From the NCBI RefSeq assembly GCF_010892395.1, contig NZ_JAACKB010000396.1, forward strand, positions 1 through 7,879: DNA of 7,879 nt, written 5' to 3'. The notes below the pieces were generated by a model. That model was given only the letters and a program-made list of their open reading frames with translations. It was not told where the DNA came from and did not search any database. Made by a program: the position numbers and the translations under genes. Of the stretch, positions 1 to 6,594 are shown one piece after another (within the stretch, counting starts at the first letter, position 1; each line of letters begins with the position of its first letter). This DNA is from Sulfurovum sp. bin170. Lineage in GTDB: Bacteria; Campylobacterota; Campylobacteria; Campylobacterales; Sulfurovaceae.

Positions 1-3
1 ATA

Positions 4-37
4 TTTTTTGGATTTTCCCCTTTTTTTATCCAAAAAA
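4..37. terminator. weak T/A-rich stem-loop, possible terminator of an upstream gene
   Basis: TTTTTTGGAT (4-13) and ATCCAAAAAA (28-37) are perfect 10-bp inverted repeats around a 14-nt pyrimidine loop. Only two of the ten pairs are G-C, and no clean T-run follows on the plus strand, so it is a weak intrinsic terminator at best. It could close a gene lying left of the window. No coding frame is visible in bases 1-151. Confidence 0.25.
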
Positions 38-72
38 AATTTATAGGTTGTTGGTAGTGCCAAATTTATTAT

Positions 73-87
73 AAAACAGACTGTTTT
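73..87. promoter_or_regulatory. short dyad upstream of the first transpeptidase gene
   Basis: AAAACAG (73-79) and CTGTTTT (81-87) form a perfect 7-bp dyad around a single central base. It lies about 37 bp upstream of the candidate -10 box of the downstream gene, a position where a dimeric regulator could bind. No regulator family is recognised, and such a short AT-rich dyad may be chance. Confidence 0.2.
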
Positions 88-123
88 CAACACAAAAAAA
101 CATTGTCTTTAACTTTATTTTGA

Positions 124-129
124 TATACT
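124..129 (+). promoter_or_regulatory. candidate -10 box for the first L,D-transpeptidase gene
   Basis: TATACT lies 22 nt before the GTG start in a T-rich context (TTTTGATATACT). The same hexamer precedes the second transpeptidase gene. The nearest -35-like sequence, TTGTCT at 103-108, is spaced about 15 bp away and is weak. That fits Campylobacterota sigma-70 promoters, which usually lack a conserved -35 box. Confidence 0.4.
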
Positions 130-151
130 CAAATTAAAAATTTGGAGAGTC

Positions 152-1903
152 GTGAAAACTTTGAAAAATATTCTATTTGTTATAATTACTATAATGTTGG
201 CAGTTGTTATAGAAGCTATGACTGTAACCTCTATAAAAAAATTTGACTCAATTAATGACCCATTTGAGTTACTTAGCTCAAAAAGTGAATCGTATCACAA
301 AGATGTTTCACTATCCGAGATAGAGTATGGCGAAAAAGTAACTAAAGGGTTACTAAAGCTTGTTGTTGATGATGAATCAACAACCTTTAAAAATATATCA
401 CACAAAGAGTTTATCCAAAATATTTATAGCAAAAATGGGTATATTCCACTTTGGTTTACAAGCCGAGGCCCAAAACATCAAGCTCTGGATGATTTTTTCA
501 AAACTATAGGCTCTGATGCTATTTTGGATAAAAATGGAAATATCTTTAAGAGATACCAATATCTAAAAAATGCCTTTCAAGGAAATAACAATCGCACAAT
601 AGAGAAAGAGTTAATGTTAGATATTCAACTCTCCTCACTATATAAATCTTATCTAATATTTCATCTATATGGCTCGATACAGTGGTGGGATTTTAAAAAC
701 AAGCTAAAGTGGCTTCGTAGTAGAAAGATTGCTGCTGATTGGGTAACATATACTCCTAAACATAATATTGATGAACTTATACTAAGCTATCCTCTATCCA
801 AGGTGGTTCAGGCTACAACCCCTAGTAGCTTTGGTTATAAAGAGATGCTAAATGAGCTAAGACGCTTAAAAAATATCCAACAGCAGGGTGGATGGAAAAA
901 GATAGCAAATAGTTCACAACTTCGCTATGGAAAATCTGGTAAAGCTGTTGAGGGACTTATCAATAGATTGAGAAGCTCTGGCGACTACACCTGCTCTGTT
1001 GGAGATGGTGATAATAGTTATGGACCTTGTCTAAAAAAAGCTGTTAAAAGATTTCAGAAACGACATGGACTCTATCCCACTGGGAAGATAAACAACTATA
1101 CTAGAAAAAAGATGAATATATCTGTTGATTGGAAGATTAAAAAGGTACTTCTGAACCTTGATAGGATTAAGAGGCTTCCTGACCAACCTGAAAATAGATA
1201 CATCATGGTAAATATCCCTGATTTTCGTCTATACTATATGGAAAAAGGAAGAGAGAAGTTATCTATGCGTGTTATAGTTGGTGATGATGAGCATCATACT
1301 CCAATCTTCTCTAACAAAGTATCATTTATCGTTTTAAATCCTTATTGGATTATGCCTGATAGTATTGTCAGAGATGAGATGATACCTGAAATGTTGAAAA
1401 ATCCAAATTTTTTAGAGGAGAGAGGATATGAGGTTCGAACCTCATACAACACAAGAAGAGCTCCCATAGATGCAACCAAAGTTGATTGGTCAAAAGTACT
1501 TAGATATAGACAGACTAAACGATATAAGTTTATGCAACCACCTGGACCTAGAAATGCTCTAGGTAAGATTAAATTTAAATTTCCAAATCAGTTTGCAGTA
1601 TATCTTCATGATACACCAAACAAAAAACTTTTTAGAAAAGGTAGACGGGCTTTTTCACATGGATGCATAAGAATTGCTGAGCCAAATGCACTTCTCTCTA
1701 CTTTTGCTCCACACGAGCGTTCTGTCAACTACAACCGCTCACAACGAATTTTGAGGGGAAAAAATAAAACTCAACTAAACCTATCAACTCCCGTACCTGT
1801 GCATATAGTATACCTCACCGCTTGGATAAATAGCGATGGTTTGCTTCACTATCGTAACGATGTTTATCACTATGATAGAAAACAGAAGCGTACTATACAA
1901 TAA
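152..1903 (+). CDS. murein L,D-transpeptidase, YcbB/LdtD type (copy 1)
   Basis: This is a 583-aa exported enzyme of the YcbB/LdtD family. The family makes 3-3 (mDAP-mDAP) cross-links in periplasmic peptidoglycan or attaches other acceptors through a cysteine acyl-enzyme. A hydrophobic N-terminus (residues 1-22) acts as signal peptide or anchor. A scaffold region (about 75-255) with aromatic clusters follows, then a PG_binding_1 domain (about 257-325, with KRFQKRHGLYPTG), then the YkuD catalytic domain (about 349-530). The signatures are NPYW, MQPPGPRNALG, HDTP (H486) and SHGCIR (S502, catalytic C505). The His-Cys spacing of 19 is normal for the family, as is the length. The only other cysteines, C281 and C293, lie in the PG-binding domain. 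The GTG start follows GGAGAG (144-149) closely and gives the best signal peptide. A diverged paralogue lies directly downstream. The family call is firm; the exact substrate is not known. Confidence 0.93.
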   Translation: MKTLKNILFVIITIMLAVVIEAMTVTSIKKFDSINDPFELLSSKSESYHKDVSLSEIEYGEKVTKGLLKLVVDDESTTFKNISHKEFIQNIYSKNGYIPLWFTSRGPKHQALDDFFKTIGSDAILDKNGNIFKRYQYLKNAFQGNNNRTIEKELMLDIQLSSLYKSYLIFHLYGSIQWWDFKNKLKWLRSRKIAADWVTYTPKHNIDELILSYPLSKVVQATTPSSFGYKEMLNELRRLKNIQQQGGWKKIANSSQLRYGKSGKAVEGLINRLRSSGDYTCSVGDGDNSYGPCLKKAVKRFQKRHGLYPTGKINNYTRKKMNISVDWKIKKVLLNLDRIKRLPDQPENRYIMVNIPDFRLYYMEKGREKLSMRVIVGDDEHHTPIFSNKVSFIVLNPYWIMPDSIVRDEMIPEMLKNPNFLEERGYEVRTSYNTRRAPIDATKVDWSKVLRYRQTKRYKFMQPPGPRNALGKIKFKFPNQFAVYLHDTPNKKLFRKGRRAFSHGCIRIAEPNALLSTFAPHERSVNYNRSQRILRGKNKTQLNLSTPVPVHIVYLTAWINSDGLLHYRNDVYHYDRKQKRTIQ

Positions 1904-1939
1904 TACTCTTCTCTAAGTTAATTTTTTCCTATTTTTAAC

Positions 1940-1945
1940 TATACT
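1940..1945 (+). promoter_or_regulatory. candidate -10 box for the second L,D-transpeptidase gene
   Basis: TATACT is preceded by a T-rich stretch and lies 32 nt before the preferred ATG. It sits in the short gap between the two transpeptidase genes. It is the same hexamer as before copy 1, so copy 2 probably has its own promoter, although read-through from copy 1 is not excluded because no GC-rich terminator is visible in the gap. Confidence 0.4.
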
Positions 1946-1969
1946 TCAAATACATTAAGAAAATGGGAT

Positions 1970-1973
1970 GGGA
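1970..1973 (+). promoter_or_regulatory. ribosome binding site that favours ATG 1978 over ATG 1963
   Basis: GGGA lies 4 nt before ATG 1978. The in-frame ATG at 1963 has only a poor AAGAAA immediately in front of it and would add MGWEN, with an acidic residue, before an otherwise standard signal peptide. I therefore prefer 1978. The difference is five residues. Confidence 0.45.
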
Positions 1974-1977
1974 AAAT

Positions 1978-3789
1978 ATGAAAGTCAACAGACTACTAAC
2001 AGCTACTGTTTTTTTCTCAATAATTTTATATGCAGAACCAATAAAACTAACTAATCCTTTTGATAGTTTAACTATAGAGAGAGAATCAAAAATTGATAAC
2101 AATAGTAGTATTGCAGAGCAAAAATTAGAAGATGAAAATAACAGTACTATCAGACTACAAAAATTAAAATCAGAACTGAAAAACAGACTTACTAGCAAAA
2201 ATTTTATATTTAAAGGCATTAGGCATAAAAAATTTCTAAAACGATTTTATCGTCAAAACTCTTATACACCACTATGGATTACAGATAACGGGTTTAATGG
2301 AAAATACTCTTCACTCTTTAGTGAAATAGAGAGTGATATAACTCTAAATTCAAACAGTAAAATATACAAAGAGTATAACTATCTAACTAAATATATAAAA
2401 GAGAAAAAAGAGGATAGACTCCATATAGAACTTAAACTTACAGAGCTCTATTTGGATTTTTTAAAACATACACTATATGGTGATATTCACTGGAAAAACT
2501 TCTCTAGAAAACTCAAAGCGATGAGAAAAAAAGGAGTAGCCGCAAGATGGCTTAGATACAGCCCACAATATAATCTCTCTGAACTACTACTGCAACCAGA
2601 TATAAGCGAAACTATGGAGGAGATTACACCCAAAAGATTTGGATATACTGGTCTTCTTAAGGCATTGATAAAACTTAGAACGATAAAAGAGGATGGTGGG
2701 TGGGAGACTCTACCTGATTTTAAAAAATTAGAACTTGGAGATAGTGGTCTTAATGTTTTGAAGTTAAGAGAGCGACTAACCGCTTCTAAAGATTTAGTCG
2801 TATGTCAAATTCCTTTAGAGAAACTTTTTGAGTCAGAATCAACAGAGACAGAGGGAGTAGAGTCAAAGGTCAAAATTCAACCTCAAGCTCAATTTGATAT
2901 ATGCCTGGAAGATGCTGTCAAAAAATTTCAAAAAAGACATGGTTTAGTCGAGGACGGAATTGTGGGTAAAGGAACACGAAGAGTTCTTAATCATTCAGTT
3001 GAATCAAAAATTGAGACTGTTCTCCTTAATCTAAACCGTATTAAATGGCTACCTAGAGATGAAGATGAACGCTACTTGATAGCTAATATACCTGAATATA
3101 TGCTTCACTATATAGAGGGAGGTATAGAGAAAAAAAAGCTAAAAATTATTGTAGGAGATAGAAAACACCATACACCGATTTTCACTGAAAAAATCTCTTA
3201 TATTGTTTTGAACCCTTACTGGAAAGTTCCTGAAGGTATAGTCAAACGCGAAATTATTCCAGCGATGATTAGAAACCCAAACTATTTAAGAAAAGAGGGT
3301 TTAGAGATACACACAACTTGGTATGAACGATCTCCAAAAATCAATCCATATAACCTCTATTGGCCAGAGTATGGGTATGGATATGAGTTTGGTAGAGTAA
3401 AATTTCCTTATCGTATTATGCAACCACCTGGACCTAAAAATGCACTAGGTAAGATAAAGTTTAAATTTCCAAATAGATTTGATGTCTATCTTCATGATAC
3501 ACCATCAAGAGGTCTATTTAAAAAGACTCATAGAGCCTTTTCCCATGGTTGTGTTAGACTTGATGAACCACACTCTCTTCTGGAGACATTTGCTTTATTT
3601 AACGATAGTATAAATATGAAAAAATCCAACACTATCCTAAAAGGAAAAAGAAAAGTACAACTAAATATCAAAAATAAAATACCTATTTATCTTATCTATC
3701 TTACAGCTGGTTATAATATAGAGAGTGATGAACTAGAGTTTCGAAATGATATATATAGATATGATAAGATGCAAAAGAGTAGTAAATAG
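1978..3789 (+). CDS. murein L,D-transpeptidase, YcbB/LdtD type (copy 2)
   Basis: This is a 603-aa paralogue of the upstream gene with the same architecture: signal peptide (MKVNRLLTATVFFSIILYAE), scaffold region, PG_binding_1 domain (KKFQKRHGLVEDGIVG) and YkuD catalytic domain. The catalytic signatures are NPYWKVP, MQPPGPKNALG, HDTP (H506) and SHGCVR (C525), again 19 apart. Long blocks match copy 1 almost exactly around the active site, while the N-terminal third has diverged. This points to an old tandem duplication. The PG-binding domain has about 21 extra, acidic and Gln-rich residues between two cysteines (C276, C309) that are also present in copy 1. By family knowledge it acts in the periplasm on stem-peptide cross-links. 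The two copies may differ in acceptor, timing, or carboxypeptidase versus transpeptidase activity, which the sequence cannot decide. An alternative start at 1963 gives 608 aa. Confidence 0.93.
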   Translation: MKVNRLLTATVFFSIILYAEPIKLTNPFDSLTIERESKIDNNSSIAEQKLEDENNSTIRLQKLKSELKNRLTSKNFIFKGIRHKKFLKRFYRQNSYTPLWITDNGFNGKYSSLFSEIESDITLNSNSKIYKEYNYLTKYIKEKKEDRLHIELKLTELYLDFLKHTLYGDIHWKNFSRKLKAMRKKGVAARWLRYSPQYNLSELLLQPDISETMEEITPKRFGYTGLLKALIKLRTIKEDGGWETLPDFKKLELGDSGLNVLKLRERLTASKDLVVCQIPLEKLFESESTETEGVESKVKIQPQAQFDICLEDAVKKFQKRHGLVEDGIVGKGTRRVLNHSVESKIETVLLNLNRIKWLPRDEDERYLIANIPEYMLHYIEGGIEKKKLKIIVGDRKHHTPIFTEKISYIVLNPYWKVPEGIVKREIIPAMIRNPNYLRKEGLEIHTTWYERSPKINPYNLYWPEYGYGYEFGRVKFPYRIMQPPGPKNALGKIKFKFPNRFDVYLHDTPSRGLFKKTHRAFSHGCVRLDEPHSLLETFALFNDSINMKKSNTILKGKRKVQLNIKNKIPIYLIYLTAGYNIESDELEFRNDIYRYDKMQKSSK

Positions 3790-3864
3790 TAGAAAAGTAT
3801 ACGATTAATAGATGAAAAAAAGCTAAATTTTCAATTTTAATATTTTTATTTAAGATTATTTTAA

Positions 3865-3870
3865 TATAAT
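3865..3870 (+). promoter_or_regulatory. candidate -10 box for the Sel1-repeat gene
   Basis: A perfect TATAAT lies 34 nt before the ATG in the 115-nt gap after the second transpeptidase gene. The preceding bases are runs of A and T with no clear -35 box. It implies that the Sel1 gene has its own transcript. Confidence 0.5.
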
Positions 3871-3904
3871 ATCTTAACAGAATTTACTTTTGAAAGGATA
3901 GCAG

Positions 3905-4333
3905 ATGAAACAACTTATTACAATTTTTATAATACTAAATATACATCTACTAAATGCAAAAACATCTATACATCATGAACCAATGCAACAGAGATTTTTA
4001 AATCTCTTATCAGCAGCCCAAAAAGGAGAACATCCTAAGGTTCTATATGATTTAGCAACTATATATAGAGATGGAAGAGTCACAAAAATCAACCATAAAA
4101 AAGCTTTTCACCTATATCATAAATCTGCTCTTAAAAAATTTCCCCCTTCTCAATATCAGTTGGGTATGGCATTTAGACATGGTATAGGGGTCAAAATAAA
4201 TCATGAGAGAGCAAGATACTGGCTAAGAAAGGCCGCTAGAAACCAACATAAAGATGCAAATATTATTTTTAAACTATACTACTCTAAAAAACGAGCGATA
4301 AAACAGCATCCTTTTACAAACTATCAAAAATAA
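3905..4333 (+). CDS. small secreted Sel1-repeat (TPR-like) protein
   Basis: This 142-aa, strongly basic protein has a signal peptide (about residues 1-18, ending LLNA before KTS). It then has two Sel1-type alpha-helical repeats at about 43-79 (VLYDLATIYRDGRVTKINHK) and 80-116 (YQLGMAFRHGIGVKINHERA), with a possible partial third helix after them. The pattern of paired helices with conserved Gly, Ala and Leu positions is typical of Sel1 repeats, which usually bind other proteins. Secreted versions are common in Campylobacterota (Hcp-like families), but those are normally longer and Cys-paired. This one has no cysteine and only two repeats. AAAGGA (3893-3898) is well placed 6 nt before the ATG. 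Its partner is unknown; proximity to the transpeptidases only hints at an envelope role. Confidence 0.82.
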   Translation: MKQLITIFIILNIHLLNAKTSIHHEPMQQRFLNLLSAAQKGEHPKVLYDLATIYRDGRVTKINHKKAFHLYHKSALKKFPPSQYQLGMAFRHGIGVKINHERARYWLRKAARNQHKDANIIFKLYYSKKRAIKQHPFTNYQK

Positions 4334-4339
4334 ATTTGG

Positions 4340-4345
4340 TATAAT
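4340..4345 (+). promoter_or_regulatory. extended -10 box (TGGTATAAT) for the antiporter gene
   Basis: TG at 4337-4338 plus TATAAT at 4340-4345 gives an extended -10 element 31 nt before the TTG start, just after the Sel1 stop codon. A near copy, TTTGGTATAAAC, lies on the minus strand before the FmdE gene. Confidence 0.5.
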
Positions 4346-4363
4346 TCCTTTAATATTGAAATT

Positions 4364-4369
4364 GAAGGA
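4364..4369 (+). promoter_or_regulatory. ribosome binding site supporting a TTG start
   Basis: GAAGGA lies 7 nt before TTG 4377. The first in-frame ATG is codon 33, which would remove the whole first membrane segment, so TTG is the credible start. Confidence 0.65.
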
Positions 4370-4376
4370 ATAAATT

Positions 4377-5456
4377 TTGTTAAAAGATATCTCTAAAGAG
4401 TATGCTCTCTTTGTCACACTTATATCATTGGTTCTATTTACCATATACGAACATACATTAGCACACACGAATATGGGTAACATTGTTGGATTCTCAATAC
4501 TCTTTGCCATTATAATCTACGCTTCACTCTCGGTGGCTCATCATGCAGAGATGTTAGCAGAGAAGTTTGGAGAACCTTATGGTACGCTTATCTTGACCAT
4601 GAGTGCAGTGACTGTTGAGGTGATGATTATCGCTATTATGATGTTACAATCAGAGAATCCTACTCTAGCACGAGATACTATCTACTCTGCCATTATGCTA
4701 GATATTAATGGTCTACTAGGAGTAGCGGCTATTATAGGTGGTCTGAAATTTGGAGAACAGCCATATAATGTTGATTCATCAAACTCCTATCTATCAATGT
4801 TACTAGTAGCCATCGGTCTCTCAATGGTACTTCCTCACTTTATAGGCGAGGAACATCTCTCTATCTTTATGCTGTTTACAGTAGTTGTTTTTATACTCCT
4901 ATATCTAGTATTTACAAAAATACAACTCAATAATCATAAATACTTTTTTGAATATAAAGGAGAGGATGATGAGTGTGAGAGTGGTGCTTGTCATACTCAC
5001 AGAGAGATAAACGCTTGGTATCATGCCATTTTATTAGTCGTTTATATTTTGATGATAGGTTTTTTATCAGAGATACTTTCGGTATTTATGGGGAATAATC
5101 TACAAGAGTTAGGACTACCTTTAACACTTGGTGCTGTTGGTGTAGCTGTCATCTCAGCCTCTCCTGAACTAATCGTTGCTTTTCGTGCAGCTCTGGACAA
5201 TCGAATGCAGACAGTTATCAATATCGCATTAGGAGCCTCACTAGCTACCATACTACTCACAGTTCCTGCAGTAATCATCATCTCTATGATAGCAGGAGTA
5301 GATATAGAGTTAGCCATAACACCAGTACAGGGGCTTATGCTTGGGTTAACCCTGCTTGTTAGTATGGTTAACTTTAATGATGGTGAGACAAATATGCTTG
5401 AAGGATTTTTACACTTTATTCTATTTATTGTTTTTGCGTTTGTACTCTTTGTTTAA
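4377..5456 (+). CDS. chaA: ChaA-type calcium/cation:proton antiporter
   Basis: This 359-aa integral membrane protein has about eleven hydrophobic segments and matches the CaCA-superfamily ChaA proteins. It exchanges Ca2+ (in some members Na+ or K+) for protons across the inner membrane. The two inverted alpha-repeat motifs are clear: GEPYGTLILTMSAVTVEVMI (E81) and, in the second half, ISASPELIVAFRAALDNRMQ (E264) followed by TVINIALGASLATILLTVPA. E81 and E264 are the expected cation-binding carboxylates. The halves are joined by a hydrophilic acidic loop (about 184-212, with EDDECESGACHTH), where E. coli ChaA also has an acidic loop. The Cys and His residues there are notable. The length matches E. 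coli ChaA. The TTG start is supported by GAAGGA 7 nt upstream. Nothing in the context restricts the ion, so calcium is the family default. Confidence 0.88.
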   Translation: MLKDISKEYALFVTLISLVLFTIYEHTLAHTNMGNIVGFSILFAIIIYASLSVAHHAEMLAEKFGEPYGTLILTMSAVTVEVMIIAIMMLQSENPTLARDTIYSAIMLDINGLLGVAAIIGGLKFGEQPYNVDSSNSYLSMLLVAIGLSMVLPHFIGEEHLSIFMLFTVVVFILLYLVFTKIQLNNHKYFFEYKGEDDECESGACHTHREINAWYHAILLVVYILMIGFLSEILSVFMGNNLQELGLPLTLGAVGVAVISASPELIVAFRAALDNRMQTVINIALGASLATILLTVPAVIIISMIAGVDIELAITPVQGLMLGLTLLVSMVNFNDGETNMLEGFLHFILFIVFAFVLFV

Positions 5457-5462
5457 AAAAGA

Positions 5463-5476
5463 TATATTATAATATA
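5463..5476 (+). promoter_or_regulatory. palindromic -10 region of the lipoprotein gene
   Basis: The -10 box TATAAT (5468-5473) is embedded in a perfect 14-bp palindrome, TATATTATAATATA, just after the antiporter stop codon. It lies 28 nt before the lipoprotein ATG. Because the palindrome reads the same on both strands, its strand use rests on the gene that follows. Confidence 0.45.
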
Positions 5477-5501
5477 GATAAAATTTCAGAAGGAGTGAAT
5501 T

Positions 5502-6278
5502 ATGAATAAAGTATGGATAGTTATACCACTTCTACTACTATTTAGTGGATGTGGTGGAAGTAGTTCAAGTAGCACAGGGGTAAAGATTGATACCTCAGAG
5601 TATTTTCCAGATATAACAACTAAGGAGTATACTCAACTAGTAAAATCCGTAAATGATAATAGAAGAGTACTTCTAGACTTTAGCGAAAATATATCACTAG
5701 AACAAAATCTGATTACGATAAAAGTAGACGATGAAATCACGACAATCTCTACTATACATAAAGATAATATTACTATTCAAGAGTTTGGAGATAAAAACAG
5801 AACAATAACTATGGAGAGAGAGGTCAGTATAGGAGATAAAGTTTTTGAAAATATTCAAGAGAATTTAATAAAGAATCTAACACTAGATGTTACGATATAC
5901 GGAAATAAGAGTATATCAATAAAAGAGAGTTGTATACTAGAGAGCAAGATAAATGAGTTTAAGTTTGACACATATCATGAATACTATAATGATGATGAAA
6001 ATCATGATATCATCAAGCTAAAATGTACTACACTAAAAACAGAAATCACAACAATTGACCCCCAATATGTAGGTGACGTATCTGCCAAAGATGGGATCAT
6101 AGAGTTCAAACCCAATATTTCATACAGATATTTACAAAAAGGTATAGGTACTATAGCGATAATTGATGATGACTGTATTATAGAGAAATCACCCGAAGTT
6201 ATTATAGATGATACCGCTAATCCAAAAGATTGCATTGGTGAACAGTATAACTATCTATTGTATCATCCAGAATATTAA
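5502..6278 (+). CDS. hypothetical lipoprotein, no recognised family
   Basis: This is a 258-aa protein with a type II signal peptide: MNK, a hydrophobic core, then the lipobox FSGC with the lipidated cysteine at C17 (Phe at -3 is less usual than Leu), followed by GGSSSSST. The mature part is acidic and rich in alternating Ile/Thr/Lys/Glu stretches (NLITIKVDDEITTISTI, NLTLDVTIYG), which suggests mostly beta strands. Four further cysteines (C144, C175, C225, C244) in the second half could form two disulfides in the periplasm or at the surface. AGAAGGAG (5488-5495) is a strong ribosome site 6 nt before the ATG. I recognise no domain and assign no function. The gene faces the FmdE gene across an inserted repeat element. 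Confidence 0.8.
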   Translation: MNKVWIVIPLLLLFSGCGGSSSSSTGVKIDTSEYFPDITTKEYTQLVKSVNDNRRVLLDFSENISLEQNLITIKVDDEITTISTIHKDNITIQEFGDKNRTITMEREVSIGDKVFENIQENLIKNLTLDVTIYGNKSISIKESCILESKINEFKFDTYHEYYNDDENHDIIKLKCTTLKTEITTIDPQYVGDVSAKDGIIEFKPNISYRYLQKGIGTIAIIDDDCIIEKSPEVIIDDTANPKDCIGEQYNYLLYHPEY

Positions 6279-6299
6279 TAAAACTTCCACGATTAGGTA

Positions 6300-6311
6300 G
6301 GCATAAAGCAC
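6300..6311 (+). repeat. left 12-bp direct repeat flanking the inserted element
   Basis: GGCATAAAGCAC occurs here and again, in the same orientation, at 6579-6590. This copy ends exactly where the left terminal inverted repeat begins, as a target-site duplication would. The identity extends by two more bases (CA) if counted into the element. Confidence 0.75.
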
Positions 6312-6380
6312 CATACGCGTCAACCTAAGCCATAATTTATATGAATCAAAAATTTATTTTCTTCAAAAAAATGGCAGTCT

Positions 6381-6407
6381 GTAGGTCGGGTTGCCCTCAT
6401 CCCGACA
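6381..6407 (+). repeat. REP-like palindromic repeat, left copy
   Basis: This 27-bp unit starts GTAGGTCGGG and ends CCCGACA. GTCGGG pairs with CCCGAC to give a 6-bp stem and 10-nt loop. The GTAGGTCGG...CCGAC pattern resembles REP-type palindromes dispersed in many bacterial genomes and often moved by REP-associated tyrosine transposases (RAYT). It is much more GC-rich than its surroundings. Confidence 0.7.
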
Positions 6408-6503
6408 TAGATAATCATAAAATAAAAGCTCAATAGCACAAAAAATATCGGTATATAAAATGAATATTTATTGAACAATAGAATATTTATTTATGCCAAT
6501 TTG

Positions 6504-6530
6504 TGTCGGGATGAGGGCAACCCGACCTAC
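6504..6530 (-). repeat. REP-like palindromic repeat, right inverted copy
   Basis: This is the exact reverse complement (27 of 27) of the unit at 6381-6407, separated from it by 96 AT-rich bases. Head-to-head pairing of REP units is the usual BIME arrangement. Perfect identity implies recent origin or gene conversion. Confidence 0.7.
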
Positions 6531-6578
6531 GCCGTTTCCAATATGATTTTATATATAAGCCTTAGGTTGACGCATATG

Positions 6579-6590
6579 GGCATAAAGCAC
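6579..6590 (+). repeat. right 12-bp direct repeat flanking the inserted element
   Basis: This is the second copy of GGCATAAAGCAC, immediately outside the right terminal inverted repeat and only 4 bp from the FmdE stop codon. CTTATATA (6594-6601), which overlaps that stop codon, pairs with TATATAAG (6552-6559). A hairpin at the end of the FmdE transcript is therefore also possible. Confidence 0.75.
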
Positions 6591-6594
6591 CACC

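Larger units (their letters stand above)
6312..6578. mobile_element. 267-bp non-coding symmetric element (MITE-like)
   Basis: The termini are inverted: CATACGCGTCAACCTAAG (6312-6329) pairs with CTTAGGTTGACGCATATG (6561-6578) at 17 of 18 positions. Inside lies a second, perfect 27-bp inverted pair (6381-6407 and 6504-6530) of a GC-rich REP-like palindrome. The rest is AT-rich, with no open frame, and carries a short direct repeat GAATATTTATT at 6462 and 6481. Identical 12-bp direct repeats touch both ends. The layout fits a small non-autonomous element moved by a transposase encoded elsewhere. An alternative is a composite of two REP-type repeats. It fills the convergent gap between the lipoprotein and FmdE genes, so it could also fold into hairpins that separate their transcripts. 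Confidence 0.65.

Noticed and set aside
1935..2219. 94-codon minus-strand frame opposite the start of the second transpeptidase gene
   Set aside because: It lies antisense to a clear coding sequence, has low-complexity Ser/Phe/Leu content, and mirrors the other strand's codons.
4274..4510. 78-codon minus-strand frame over the Sel1/antiporter junction
   Set aside because: It overlaps the ends of two well-supported genes and has no recognisable domain or ribosome site.
5042..5317. 91-codon minus-strand frame inside the antiporter gene
   Set aside because: It is a shadow of the second conserved ChaA motif region on the other strand.
6002..6235. 77-codon minus-strand frame inside the lipoprotein gene
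   Set aside because: It is antisense to a gene with a strong ribosome site and lipobox, and has no features of its own.
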